From: Bacteroidales bacterium | Lineage (GTDB): Bacteria > Bacteroidota > Bacteroidia > Bacteroidales > UBA7960 | Assembly (NCBI GenBank): GCA_007129355.1 | Contig: SKVR01000223.1 | Location: 1-41,554 of the forward strand | DNA length: 41,554 nt | Reading direction: 5' to 3' | Shown: piece after piece, positions 9,957 through 19,874 of the stretch | Layout: every line of letters starts with the position of its first letter | Position numbering within the stretch: position 1 is the first letter of the stretch | Program-made: the position numbers and the translations under genes | The notes under the pieces: generated by a model | What the model saw: the letters and a program-made list of their open reading frames with translations, nothing else | What the model was told of the DNA's origin: nothing | Database searches by the model: none

Positions 9957-12119
9957 ATGAACAAAGAAGAAAAAAATATTAATCCCGAAAATAAAAAACC
10001 CACAGGCAACGAACCCAAGAATAAAAAGGATCAGAATAATACGTCCGGAAAAGGCAAACCCCCTTTTAATTTTTATTGGATTTATGCTATTCTTGCCGTA
10101 CTTTTTATTGCTCTGCAATTTTACAATTGGGGTGGTACTGCCATAGAGATCTCACAACAAAGATTTGAAAACCAGATGTTGGGGTCGGGTGATGTAGAAA
10201 AAATAATAGTAGTTAACCGTGAAATTGTAGAAATTTTTATTCGCGAAGACCGCCTTGGCAGATATGATGATGTAAGAGATCGTGGTCTTACCGAAGGGCC
10301 TCATTATACTTTTAAAATTGGATCAGTTGATAATTTCGAACAATTGGTGCGGGATTCACAGGAAGATGTGAGTGCCGATCAGCGTATTCCTGTTTTTTAT
10401 GAACAGAGAAAAGACTGGGGAACCGATATTCTCAGCTGGTTGCTGCCTATTGGTCTGCTAATCGTATTTTGGATCTTTATCATGCGCCGTATGGCCGGTG
10501 GTGCCGGGGGCGGGCAAATTTTCAATATTGGTAAATCCAAAGCCCAGGTGTTCGATAAGGATACCAGTGTAAACATTAACTTTAATCATGTTGCAGGTCT
10601 TGATGAGGCCAAGATTGAACTTATGGAGATCGTCGATTTTCTTAAGAACCCCAAAAAATATACTGATCTTGGCGGCCAGATACCCAAGGGAGCTCTTTTG
10701 GTTGGCCCTCCGGGAACAGGAAAAACCTTGCTTGCCAAAGCGGTGGCAGGTGAAGCCCAGGTACCCTTTTTCTCACTCAGTGGTTCCGATTTTGTGGAAA
10801 TGTTTGTGGGTGTGGGGGCATCGAGAGTACGTGACTTGTTTAAACAGGCTAAAGAAAAAGCACCCTGTATCATTTTTATTGATGAGATTGATGCCGTTGG
10901 CCGTGCCCGTGGTAAAAATCCCATGACAGGTGCAAATGATGAGAGAGAAAACACCCTTAATCAGCTTCTTACCGAGATGGATGGTTTCGGAACCAACGTG
11001 GGTGTAATCATTCTTGCCGCCACCAACCGGGCTGATATTCTTGACCGTGCACTTTTGCGTGCGGGCCGGTTCGACAGGCAGATTCAGGTTGAAATGCCTG
11101 ATCTTGAAGAGAGAAAAGCGATCTTTAAAGTTCACATGAAGCCCCTGAAGCTTTCCGAAGATGTAAAATCCGACTTTATGGCACGCCAGACACCAGGTTT
11201 TTCAGGTGCCGATATTGCCAATGTGTGTAACGAAGCTGCCTTGATTGCTGCCAGAAGAAACAAGAAAATTATTGAGCGACAAGATTTTCTGGATGCTGTA
11301 GATCGTATTATTGGTGGTCTGGAAAAACGAAATAAGATCATTTCTCCAAATGAGAAAAAAGTTATTGCGTTCCATGAGTCTGGCCATGCCTCCACCAGCT
11401 GGTTACTTGAGCATGCGCATCCACTTGTAAAGGTCACCATTGTTCCCCGTGGCAAGGCTCTCGGGGCTGCATGGTATCTGCCCGAAGAAAGACAAATTAC
11501 TACCTATGAGCAGATTTTTGATGAAATTACTTCAGCCCTGGGTGGACGAGCTGCAGAAGATATTATTTTTAACAGAATTTCTACAGGCGCTCTCAATGAT
11601 CTGGAAAAAGTTACCAAACAGGCCTATGCAATGGTTGTATATTACGGGCTGAACAAGAAGGTTGGAAATATCAGCTATTATGATTCGAGCGGGCAAAGTG
11701 AGTATGCTTTTACAAAACCCTATTCGGAAAAAACAGCCGAAATTATTGATCAGGAAGTAAGCGCTTTGATTGAGTCAGCCTATCAGCGTGCCAAAAATTT
11801 ACTTCTGGAAAATAAAGAAAAGCTTGAAAAACTGGCAAACCTACTACTTGAAAAAGAAGTAATTTTCAGGGAAGACCTGGAAGGTATTTTCGGAAAAAGG
11901 CCATTTCCAGATCAGCAACATGAAACGTTTGAAGAACAGGCTGATGATGCTGGAGAAGAACGGGATAAAACAGGGAAAGAGGAGAAGGAAGAGAAAAAAG
12001 AGAAGTCAAAGCAGCAGCCGGTAGATGAAATAACCAAAGATCGGATTGTTGACAATACTTTATCTGATATTTCTGCTACAACTGCTGATGAAAAATCAGT
12101 CAAAAAAGAACAGGACTAG
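9957..12119 (+). CDS. ftsH: ATP-dependent zinc metalloprotease FtsH
   Basis: Walker [19 protein letters not shown], Walker [35 protein letters not shown], zinc motif HESGH. Confidence 0.98.
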   Translation: MNKEEKNINPENKKPTGNEPKNKKDQNNTSGKGKPPFNFYWIYAILAVLFIALQFYNWGGTAIEISQQRFENQMLGSGDVEKIIVVNREIVEIFIREDRLGRYDDVRDRGLTEGPHYTFKIGSVDNFEQLVRDSQEDVSADQRIPVFYEQRKDWGTDILSWLLPIGLLIVFWIFIMRRMAGGAGGGQIFNIGKSKAQVFDKDTSVNINFNHVAGLDEAKIELMEIVDFLKNPKKYTDLGGQIPKGALLVGPPGTGKTLLAKAVAGEAQVPFFSLSGSDFVEMFVGVGASRVRDLFKQAKEKAPCIIFIDEIDAVGRARGKNPMTGANDERENTLNQLLTEMDGFGTNVGVIILAATNRADILDRALLRAGRFDRQIQVEMPDLEERKAIFKVHMKPLKLSEDVKSDFMARQTPGFSGADIANVCNEAALIAARRNKKIIERQDFLDAVDRIIGGLEKRNKIISPNEKKVIAFHESGHASTSWLLEHAHPLVKVTIVPRGKALGAAWYLPEERQITTYEQIFDEITSALGGRAAEDIIFNRISTGALNDLEKVTKQAYAMVVYYGLNKKVGNISYYDSSGQSEYAFTKPYSEKTAEIIDQEVSALIESAYQRAKNLLLENKEKLEKLANLLLEKEVIFREDLEGIFGKRPFPDQQHETFEEQADDAGEERDKTGKEEKEEKKEKSKQQPVDEITKDRIVDNTLSDISATTADEKSVKKEQD

Positions 12120-12142
12120 CTTTATTGATTTAAAACCAGAGT

Positions 12143-12811
12143 ATGGAGGAAAGCACATCAAGAGAAAAGGTTCTCAAAGCTGTAAGAGATGCACTTGTGA
12201 ATCCAATGGATCCTCCGTATCCCAATGAGGAAAAAACCGACAATATTTATGCACCTCCCGAATCGGAGTTTCAGGAAATTGCATTTGCCGAAGCTTTGGC
12301 TAAAGTGAATGGAAATTTCGTTTACAACATCGATGTAGGAGAGTTTGCAGTAAATTTAAAGTCTTTTCTGGCAGAACGTAATACTGATTCATTACATTGC
12401 TATGAGCCTGATGTGCAGCAAATTCTCAATGAAAACGGCATATTTTGTATCAATTCCAGGGAAGATTACAAAGAATGTGAAACTGGTATTACTTCCTGTG
12501 AATTTCTGATCGCCCGTTTGGGAAGTATAATGGTAAGCAGCAGGCAGCCTTGTGGACGCAAAGGTTTTATTTTTCCTGCACTGCATATTGTCGTGGCATG
12601 GCGAAATCAACTGGTTTATGATCTAAAAGATGCCTTTTCAGCACTTAAAAATAAATATGCAGAAAAGGGTACTCCATCTATGGTAAGTGTTATTACAGGC
12701 CCAAGCAGAACCGCCGATATTGAAAAAACCCTTGTAATGGGTGCACACGGACCCGAAGAGCTTTTTGTGTTTTTTATTGATAAAGATATCTATGGTCTGA
12801 AAAATGAATAA
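12143..12811 (+). CDS. LUD domain protein (LutC/YkgG family)
   Basis: SCEFLIARLGSIMVSS...HIVVAWRNQLVYDLKDAF...SVITGPSRTADIEKTLVMGAHGPEEL typical of LUD/DUF162. Confidence 0.88.
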   Translation: MEESTSREKVLKAVRDALVNPMDPPYPNEEKTDNIYAPPESEFQEIAFAEALAKVNGNFVYNIDVGEFAVNLKSFLAERNTDSLHCYEPDVQQILNENGIFCINSREDYKECETGITSCEFLIARLGSIMVSSRQPCGRKGFIFPALHIVVAWRNQLVYDLKDAFSALKNKYAEKGTPSMVSVITGPSRTADIEKTLVMGAHGPEELFVFFIDKDIYGLKNE

Positions 12812-12911
12812 TAAAATCACCGGAAAACAGACTCAATTTTTACTAATCCAATTGATAAAAAGTTTTGTAACAAGTAAAAATGAAGTTTTTAAATTTTCTG
12901 TAAAATATATT

Positions 12912-12942
12912 TTTGAGAAATATAAAATTTATAGCATCTTTG
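12912..12942 (+). promoter_or_regulatory. candidate Bacteroidetes sigma-ABfr-type promoter
   Basis: TTTG (12912-12915) - 19 nt - CATCTTTG (12935-12942) against consensus TTTG-N19-21-TAnnTTTG; lies immediately upstream of the ATG at 12950. Confidence 0.5.
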
Positions 12943-12949
12943 CGAAAGT

Positions 12950-13153
12950 ATGAACGAGAATTGGCAGGTTATTTACAGCACTCAACTAGAATATAAGGCT
13001 GAAATTGTCAAGGCAGTTCTTGAAGACAATGGGATAAAATGTTTCTCGCTAAGTAAAAAAGACTCATTTTATTTGATTGGTGAAATAGAACTTTATGTTA
13101 AACCTGTCAATATACTAAGGGCCAGGCAGATAATTGAAAGGGAAAAGCTTTGA
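12950..13153 (+). CDS. DUF2007 (putative signal-transducing) domain protein
   Basis: 67 aa; WQVIYSTQLEYKAEIVKAVLEDNGIKCF...LYVKPVNILRARQII, DUF2007-like. Confidence 0.8.
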   Translation: MNENWQVIYSTQLEYKAEIVKAVLEDNGIKCFSLSKKDSFYLIGEIELYVKPVNILRARQIIEREKL

Positions 13154-13968
13154 GTAACCTAGCAAAACGAACCGTTACGGGAATTTTTATTGTTATTCTT
13201 ATCATTTTTTCTGTTGTAATCAGTCAGTTTGTTTTTACAGGACTGTTTTTACTTATAACCATATTGGGGCTGTGGGAGTTTTATTCCCTGCTTGAAAAAG
13301 TTGAAATAAGGCCCAACAAGGTTCTGGGAACCATAGCGGGGTCATTTTTGTTTATTTCCAATGCTCTTGTTGCCATGCAATTGGCTCCTCTGGAAGTATT
13401 GCTTGTCAATTTCCTTCTTGTATTTCTGGTATTTTTACTTGAATTATACAGGAACATTCCGAACCCTTTCACCAATGTTGCATTTACATTTTTCGGGTTG
13501 CTTTATGTGGCAGTTCCTTTTGCATTGTTAAACTATTTTCCCAATCCGGGGTTCAATCCTGGAACTTATAATTATTCAACAGTGCTTGGATTTTTCTTCC
13601 TTGTTTGGGTAAATGAGTCAGGTGCATATTTAGTAGGTACAGCCATTGGAAAACACAAACTCTTTGAACGTATATCGCCAAAAAAAACATGGGAAGGAAC
13701 ATCTGGGGGCGGAATTTTATGTTTGATAACCGCCTGGATTATTGGAATGTTCTATAAAGAAATAAGTGGACTGGATTGGCTTATAATCGGCGGTATAGTG
13801 GTAGTTTTGAGTACTTACGGCGATTTGTTTGAGTCCATGTTTAAGAGAAGCATAAACACCAAGGATAGCGGAACCATATTACCAGGTCATGGTGGTATTC
13901 TTGACCGTTTTGACGGCCTTATTATGGCTACTCCTTTTGTTTTTGTTTATCTGTTACTTATTGCATGA
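13150..13968 (+). CDS. cdsA: phosphatidate cytidylyltransferase
   Basis: Multi-TM; signature SMFKRSINTKDSGTILPGHGGILDRFDGLIMATP; TTG start overlapping the preceding stop (TTGA). Confidence 0.95.
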   Translation: MSNLAKRTVTGIFIVILIIFSVVISQFVFTGLFLLITILGLWEFYSLLEKVEIRPNKVLGTIAGSFLFISNALVAMQLAPLEVLLVNFLLVFLVFLLELYRNIPNPFTNVAFTFFGLLYVAVPFALLNYFPNPGFNPGTYNYSTVLGFFFLVWVNESGAYLVGTAIGKHKLFERISPKKTWEGTSGGGILCLITAWIIGMFYKEISGLDWLIIGGIVVVLSTYGDLFESMFKRSINTKDSGTILPGHGGILDRFDGLIMATPFVFVYLLLIA

Positions 13969-14046
13969 TGCGTATTTATGCTAATTTTAAGAATGATGCG
14001 TAAAAACTGAAAATGTTATTTGCAATTTGGTATTAATAGTTTTAAT

Positions 14047-14715
14047 ATGAAAATACACAGAGAAGGTTACACAAGCCTTTTTATAACGTTATTGTTTATT
14101 GCCGGCCTTTCGGTTTTAATAAATATTTTATGGCCAGAGCAATCCACCTTGCATTATGTGGTTTATCTTGTGTTTGTCATATTTTTTTTCGGGATATTAC
14201 AGTTCTTCCGTTCTCCCAAAAGAAATATCCCTCATAATAATGCTCATGTAATATGCCCTGCTGATGGAAAGGTTGTTGTTATTGAAAAAACTACAGAGAA
14301 CGAATCTTTACATGATGAAAGAATGCAGGTCTCCATTTTTATGTCACCCGTGAATGTGCATGTAAACAGATATCCTGTGGGAGGTATTGTTTCTTATTTT
14401 AAGTATCATCCGGGGAAATACCTGGTTGCCTGGCACCCCAAATCCTCTGTTGAAAATGAGCGCACAACGGTAGTTGTTGAACACCCTGATCATGGACCCA
14501 TTCTTGTGCGACAGATAGCAGGAGCACTTGCCCGCCGTATAGTATGCTACAGTAAGGAAGGAGATGTTGTTGAACAGGGATCAGAGTTGGGTTTTATCAA
14601 ATTCGGATCGCGGGTTGATGTTTTTCTTCCGGTTGGCGCTGAAATAAATGTAAAGCTGGGTCAAAAAGTAAGTGGGGGAGAAACTTTATTGGCAACGCTC
14701 AGGAAACAGCTATAA
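14047..14715 (+). CDS. psd: phosphatidylserine decarboxylase family protein
   Basis: FRSPKRNIPHNNAHVICPADGKVVVIE, MSPVNVHVNRYPVGG, C-terminal FGSRVDVFLP (processing GS motif). Likely ATG at 14047 rather than the track start 14020. Confidence 0.93.
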   Translation: MKIHREGYTSLFITLLFIAGLSVLINILWPEQSTLHYVVYLVFVIFFFGILQFFRSPKRNIPHNNAHVICPADGKVVVIEKTTENESLHDERMQVSIFMSPVNVHVNRYPVGGIVSYFKYHPGKYLVAWHPKSSVENERTTVVVEHPDHGPILVRQIAGALARRIVCYSKEGDVVEQGSELGFIKFGSRVDVFLPVGAEINVKLGQKVSGGETLLATLRKQL

Positions 14716-15408
14716 TATATCAAGAATTTCCTGCAATTTATTTACAGCAAACGTAGGTTTTGTAGTTTCAGGTTTTACGGGTTCATGTTTTACCCAAATC
14801 TGATCCATGCCTATCTGGTGAGCACCCATAATATCTGCTTCAGGATCATCTCCAATAATAATACTTTCATGAGGTCTGGCACCTGTTTCCCTGAAAGCGT
14901 AATCAAAAAATCTTTTGTCGGGTTTTTTATATCCGGCCATTTCAGAAGTAATAATATTCCTGAAATACTTGTTTAGTCGGCTTTTCTCTATCTTGGTGAA
15001 TTGTACCTCTTCAAACCCATTGGTTACAATATGCATCTGGTATTTCGGAAAAAGTTGATCAAGGGTTTCTAATGTTCCCGGATAAAGGTGGGTTTTCAAA
15101 GGACTTTCCCTGATATACCAGGCAGCCATCTGGGCAGCCAGTTCATTATCGGCTATGTTGTAAACGTTAAGGCTGTGAAAGAATCTGCTGAAATTGAGTC
15201 TTTCTTTTGTTATCTCTCCCTTTTTATATGATTCCCAAAGGGCCAGGTTTATTTTCTGATAAAGGTTATAAAAGAGGCTGGGGTCATCTATCCCTTTTTC
15301 TCGTAGTTTAAAAAATTCGCACATTTCCAGAAATGTTTCACGGTTGTTAAGGTCAAAATCCCAGAGGGTACGATCAAGATCAAAAAACAAGTGTTTGTAA
15401 GGGCCCAA
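14710..15408 (-). CDS. YjjG-family HAD hydrolase (noncanonical pyrimidine nucleotidase)
   Basis: FFDLDRTLWDFDLNN, HIVTNG, GYKKPDKRFFDYA, IIIGDDPEADIMGAHQIGM. Confidence 0.88.
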   Translation of the reverse strand: MGPYKHLFFDLDRTLWDFDLNNRETFLEMCEFFKLREKGIDDPSLFYNLYQKINLALWESYKKGEITKERLNFSRFFHSLNVYNIADNELAAQMAAWYIRESPLKTHLYPGTLETLDQLFPKYQMHIVTNGFEEVQFTKIEKSRLNKYFRNIITSEMAGYKKPDKRFFDYAFRETGARPHESIIIGDDPEADIMGAHQIGMDQIWVKHEPVKPETTKPTFAVNKLQEILDIL

Positions 15409-15543
15409 AGCAGATTATTTAAGGTGAGAAATTAAATGCCAACTAACAATTGACTGCAAAAATACAAAAACAGGCCGAATCAGAAAAATGAAACAGCCTG
15501 TGTTTTACAAAAGATTTAAGTAAGATTCAAAAATGATTTCTTA

Positions 15544-16284
15544 TTAATTTCGGGCTCTTATATTACCTCCGGCACTGGTGCTCATACCGAATATTACAGG
15601 ATTTCCTGTATAGTTAACTGTACCCCCTGCTGATGCTTTTGCTTCCAGCTCTCGTGCATTAACATTCACACTTGCACCGGCATTGGCTTCAACATCAGCG
15701 TATCCTGCTTCCAGTTCATATGCATCGATGCTGCCACCAGCATTGGATTCAAGTTTTAGTTTATCAGCTTTTCCGCGCAGTATAATACGTGAACCTGCGT
15801 TTTGCACAGCACTCAGATTCTCAAAAAATCCTGTAATATCAATTCGTGCACCGGCATTTGCCAGCAATCTTAACTCGGGAAGATTAAGCTCATTTACTGT
15901 TGTGAAATGGGCTGCTGCAGATGCATCAACTTCGGTTATGAATAAATTACTGAGCTCAACGCTTATATCTTTACCCGACATGATCGATTTTCTTGATTCA
16001 ATAATCAGTTCGTTGTTTCTTACCGAAGTTTCTATGTATTCATGCAGGTTAGAATCGGTAATCAGCCTGAGCTCTATGATACTGTCCTGTGTAAAATGAA
16101 CTTTATAGTTTCCTCTGACCTTGATTTTTTCAAAGTTTTCGATATCCCTGAATTGTTCTGTAATATTTCCATCGCCTTTAATAATATTGGTTGAAATATA
16201 GGACCTTACGGAAATCATCAGAGCTAGCATAGCGATCAGGGCAATCACAAAGGCCGATAATAATATTATATTGCTCTTTTTCAT
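15544..16284 (-). CDS. head GIN domain (DUF2807) protein
   Basis: Likely start MKKSNIILLSAFVIAL at 16284; repetitive beta-helix-like NAGARIDI/NAGGSIDA/NAGASVNV/SAGGTVNY/SAGGNIRA turns typical of GIN domains. Confidence 0.85.
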   Translation of the reverse strand: MKKSNIILLSAFVIALIAMLALMISVRSYISTNIIKGDGNITEQFRDIENFEKIKVRGNYKVHFTQDSIIELRLITDSNLHEYIETSVRNNELIIESRKSIMSGKDISVELSNLFITEVDASAAAHFTTVNELNLPELRLLANAGARIDITGFFENLSAVQNAGSRIILRGKADKLKLESNAGGSIDAYELEAGYADVEANAGASVNVNARELEAKASAGGTVNYTGNPVIFGMSTSAGGNIRARN

Positions 16285-16312
16285 TTTATTTGTTTTTAAA
16301 GGTTTTAAAGAA

Positions 16313-16669
16313 TCATGCATTTTCATTGTAAAGCGCTTCCATCTCATTGCAACTTATGTCAAGCAACTTCATGGTTTTCATTAATACCGGAAGATCTCTT
16401 TGAATAAATTCTTCTCGTTTTAATTCGAGTGCTTTTTGATATCCTTCTTCTGCTACAAAATAGCCTATTCCTCTTTTGTTATAAATTATATCCTTCTCCT
16501 GAAGATATACAAAGGCGCGCATGGCGGTATTAGGATTGACTTCCATGGTTACAGCAATATCTCTGACCGATGGGATCCTTTCGTTGGCTTTCCATTTCTC
16601 AAGCAGAATATTTTCACAAAAATTATCTGCTATCTGCATATAAATGGGTTGATTTTCAATAAATTCCAT
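16313..16669 (-). CDS. GntR family transcriptional regulator (short YtrA-like)
   Basis: 118 aa; N-terminal wHTH QPIYMQIADNFCENILLEKWKANERIPSVRDIAVTMEVNPNTAMRAFVYLQEKDIIYNKRGIGYFV. Confidence 0.93.
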   Translation of the reverse strand: MEFIENQPIYMQIADNFCENILLEKWKANERIPSVRDIAVTMEVNPNTAMRAFVYLQEKDIIYNKRGIGYFVAEEGYQKALELKREEFIQRDLPVLMKTMKLLDISCNEMEALYNENA

Positions 16670-16670
16670 G

Positions 16671-17429
16671 TTATACCTCCCGTTCTTTTAATTTAAAATA
16701 ACTTACAATCAGGAAAAAAGGAGCAGTCAATCCCCAAAAGAGAATTTTAGCGATATCCGGGATAATAACCGTAAAGAGCTCCAGACCTTGTGGTGGAAGA
16801 TTTTCTTCATTGATCTGATTAAATTCACCAAGGATAATCCATCCGAAAAGGCCTGCTATTGTGCCTAAAGCAACAATGATTACAAAAATGCTTAGCAATG
16901 TTTTTAACATGTTATTCTTGCGGAAATACAGTGCTCCCAGAAAAAACACACTTTGTGTTACCAGGTAAACTCCCATATTTTTAAAACCTGCCTCTGTAAA
17001 AGGGTTGTAAAAATCCATAGAGGTGCTGAAAATCAAAGCTGACAAAAGCCCTGCAACTATCAATACAAGGCTGAGCAGCGCATGCGCAACCAAAACGTAT
17101 ACGATGGAAGTGAGTAGCCAGTGCGATAGCAGTTTTTCAAATGTGGTAGCTGGCAGAATCAAATAAAACTGCCCACGTGCCGGAGTATGTATTTCATTGT
17201 ATGCCATGGATGTTATCAGGTAACCAGCAATGAAAATAAAGCTGATACCAGTGGCAGACAGGCTTTCTATATTAAAATTTCCTGTAGCAAAGCTTTGCAA
17301 TAAAGCACTTACGATAATAACGCCACTTAGGGCACCAAATCCAATCAGCCATGTTTTCATGTTCATGATTGAATGTCTCTTTATTAGCAGGAACAAACGT
17401 TGTATTGAAAATTGATTTATTTTTTCCAT
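16671..17429 (-). CDS. ABC transporter permease-like membrane protein
   Basis: Six or so predicted TM segments; adjacent to the ABC ATPase and GntR genes. Confidence 0.75.
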   Translation of the reverse strand: MEKINQFSIQRLFLLIKRHSIMNMKTWLIGFGALSGVIIVSALLQSFATGNFNIESLSATGISFIFIAGYLITSMAYNEIHTPARGQFYLILPATTFEKLLSHWLLTSIVYVLVAHALLSLVLIVAGLLSALIFSTSMDFYNPFTEAGFKNMGVYLVTQSVFFLGALYFRKNNMLKTLLSIFVIIVALGTIAGLFGWIILGEFNQINEENLPPQGLELFTVIIPDIAKILFWGLTAPFFLIVSYFKLKEREV

Positions 17430-17433
17430 AGCT

Positions 17434-18264
17434 TTAAGATTTTATGGCGTTGTTAATAATTTCGGAATTCTTAATTACTCCGTTGAAAAGGAGTTCGAGA
17501 TCAACCGCTGTATCATGACCGGTACTCTTCAGAATGGCTGCTTTGCCACCCAGTACTTCTTCAGCATATAATATTCCCTCGCTGGTATTATCTTTAACTT
17601 TTCCGAAAGTTAGTTTGGTAGAAATATCCATCAGGCTTTCCTTAAATATGATACTGCCGTTTTCCAGGATTATTACATGGTCGATAATACTTGCCAAATC
17701 TCTTACCTGGTGTGTGGATATTATTATGCATTGTTCCTCAGTAGAAGCAGCAGCCATAATTCTCCGGAACTGACTTTTGGAAGGAATATCAAGCCCGTTG
17801 GTGGGTTCATCCATGAGCAGCACATTGGTTTGGGTTGCTAAACCAAAGGCAATAAGGAATTTCTTTTTCTGGCCATATGAATAGGCTGTCAGTTTCTTGT
17901 CATTAGAAATTTCAAATTCCTGCAAGTACTTCTGCAGCATCGTGTGTTCGAAACGCGGATAAAAAGGTGCGTTCATTTCAACAAATGTTTTTATGGAAAC
18001 CGGGGGAAGTACAAATTCTTCAGGTATCACATAAATATTGGCCATAATTTCAGGAAGCCGGGTGCTTACATTTTTCTCAAATATGAGGCATTCGCCACTT
18101 TTTGGAAAAAGTAATCCTGACATGAGTTTGAGCAGTGTGGTTTTTCCTGCTCCGTTCATGCCAAATAACCCGTAAATGTTGCCTGATTGAAGTTCAAGGT
18201 TTAACTCCCTGAACAGTTCCTGGTTCTTCCTGTAACCAAAATTCAGGTTTTCAATTTTTACCAT
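17434..18264 (-). CDS. ABC transporter ATP-binding protein
   Basis: Walker A GLFGMNGAGKTTLLKL, signature YSYGQKKKFLIA, Walker B VLLMDEPTNGLD, STH H-loop. Confidence 0.95.
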   Translation of the reverse strand: MVKIENLNFGYRKNQELFRELNLELQSGNIYGLFGMNGAGKTTLLKLMSGLLFPKSGECLIFEKNVSTRLPEIMANIYVIPEEFVLPPVSIKTFVEMNAPFYPRFEHTMLQKYLQEFEISNDKKLTAYSYGQKKKFLIAFGLATQTNVLLMDEPTNGLDIPSKSQFRRIMAAASTEEQCIIISTHQVRDLASIIDHVIILENGSIIFKESLMDISTKLTFGKVKDNTSEGILYAEEVLGGKAAILKSTGHDTAVDLELLFNGVIKNSEIINNAIKS

Positions 18265-18293
18265 GGTTCTTGTGTTTATTAAGTTACTACTGT

Positions 18294-18326
18294 TATACTA
18301 AACTAATACACTGCAAATCTAGTATA
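18294..18326. promoter_or_regulatory. inverted repeat TATACTA-N19-TAGTATA flanking the predicted -7 element of the ABC/GntR operon
   Basis: Arms 18294-18300 and 18320-18326; minus-strand TAGATTTG (18321-18314) matches TAnnTTTG, with CTTG (18345-18342) 20 nt upstream. Confidence 0.5.
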
Positions 18327-18349
18327 CTGATTTGAATTGTGCAAGTTTT

Positions 18350-18379
18350 TTTGGAGAAATTTTTAAAAATTTCTCCAAA
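18350..18379. repeat. 30-bp perfect palindrome TTTGGAGAAATTTTTAAAAATTTCTCCAAA
   Basis: Direct read; both 15-nt arms are exact reverse complements. Confidence 0.95.
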
Positions 18380-18474
18380 TATTTATTAATGATCAGAATA
18401 TGAGTAGCTTATGGTAAGATAATTTTTAGGTTAAAACCCATAGATAAACAGGGTTTTATGCTTGATGTGTTTTT

Positions 18475-18903
18475 TTAATCATCATAGGAGCGCACAATAT
18501 ACACCAGGTAGTCGTCAAGGTATGAAAAACCAAGTTGTGTATAGAGTTTAATGGCTTCCGTGTTAGTTTTATGAACTTCAAGCTTGATCTGGAATCCTTT
18601 GTTTTTTGCAAACTTAATGGATTCCATGGTTAGTTTTCTACCTATTCCTCTTCCCTGAAATGCCGGCAAAACACCAAAATGGTGCAAATGAATTCTTCTT
18701 CCGTCGAATGTCATCCATGAAGTAGCCAGTAAGCGCTTGTCTTCACCTTCAGCAATCAGCAATTTACCCCCCATTTTAATGCTTTTTTCAATAATTTGCT
18801 TATTATCGCCGCGGTGCGCACCACCCAATCCGGTTTTTAGCCAGAGATCAGTTATAGCGGGGTAATCTTCCGGTTTGTAATCGCGAATAACCATATTTTC
18901 CAT
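18475..18903 (-). CDS. GNAT family N-acetyltransferase
   Basis: HHFGVLPAFQGRGIGRKLTMESIKFAKNKGF...TEAIKLYTQLGF. Confidence 0.92.
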   Translation of the reverse strand: MENMVIRDYKPEDYPAITDLWLKTGLGGAHRGDNKQIIEKSIKMGGKLLIAEGEDKRLLATSWMTFDGRRIHLHHFGVLPAFQGRGIGRKLTMESIKFAKNKGFQIKLEVHKTNTEAIKLYTQLGFSYLDDYLVYIVRSYDD

Positions 18904-18939
18904 TTTGCGGCTCGGTTTGAAGTAAACAATATTGTATGC

Positions 18940-19773
18940 TTATGTTTTTGGATTTCGCGTTTTAGCACTATGACTAATAGCGGCACCAATTGCAGTGCAA
19001 TACCTTGCATGAACAGGAATATGAAATTTTACTCCATAAAGTTTTGACAGTTGGTTGAAAGTTCTTCCGGCTTGAGGTACATTACTCAGATTTCCGCTTA
19101 TAACTATCTCAGAATCTTTTTCAACTTTTGCGGCAAGCACAGCCATCATTCCTATGGTTTGAAAAACCATATTGAGAATTGCTTTGAGCAGGTCGTTTTT
19201 ACCTGCTTTATCATCCATTTTGCCAAAATTGGAGGCAGTAAGGGTAGGAGGCAGGTTACCTATGTCTCCAATGGAAATGTCACTGATACTAAGGTCTACA
19301 AGGCTAAGATCTCCGGTCTCGGCAAGATTTACAATATTATCAAAATCTGACAGATTCAGCATGGCTTTAGATAATCCCATGATGGTACCACCCCCAACAC
19401 CTGTTCCACCAATATGCGATATGCAGTTTCCATGCGCTTTCACCAATGCTGTGCCGGTACCCATACTTACAATAATGGCTTTATTGAGCCCTGACAGATA
19501 AAGTCCCCCATAACCCAGTGCCCTGAATTCTTCTACTTTGAAAACCGGCACACCCAGAATATCTTTCTGGATAAAGCTTGCCCCCACACCGGTCATCCTT
19601 ATAAGTTCAACCTCAGATATGGGCATTTTGTAAATACTCAGGAATTTCCCCAAAGCACCTGAAGCCGATGCAACCGGGTCGCTGGCCTCAACCGATAAAG
19701 GATCGAGAAGCCTGTCGTCTTTAATACCAACAATCTTAGTGATACTCCCACCTATGTCTATACCTATTATCAT
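18940..19773 (-). CDS. type II pantothenate kinase-like protein
   Basis: ASKHA nucleotide-binding motif MIIGIDIGGSITKIVGI; IVSMGTGTALV, GGTGVGGGTIMGLS, C-terminal GAAISH; resembles CoaW/PANK-type kinases. Confidence 0.82.
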   Translation of the reverse strand: MIIGIDIGGSITKIVGIKDDRLLDPLSVEASDPVASASGALGKFLSIYKMPISEVELIRMTGVGASFIQKDILGVPVFKVEEFRALGYGGLYLSGLNKAIIVSMGTGTALVKAHGNCISHIGGTGVGGGTIMGLSKAMLNLSDFDNIVNLAETGDLSLVDLSISDISIGDIGNLPPTLTASNFGKMDDKAGKNDLLKAILNMVFQTIGMMAVLAAKVEKDSEIVISGNLSNVPQAGRTFNQLSKLYGVKFHIPVHARYCTAIGAAISHSAKTRNPKT

Positions 19774-19874
19774 GAATCAAAAATAATCATTTTGCATAAC
19801 ACTTCTTTGTCAATATTAATATTTGTCTTAACTTGCCAATGATATATTTAATTATTTTCTAATACTATAATCAA

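Noticed and set aside
10586-11455. Antisense and alternate-frame ORFs within ftsH (e.g. 10586-10954, 10773-11135, 11132-11455)
   Set aside because: They are shadows of a highly conserved coding sequence with no independent domain features; the same applies to most short ORFs in the track that overlap identified genes.
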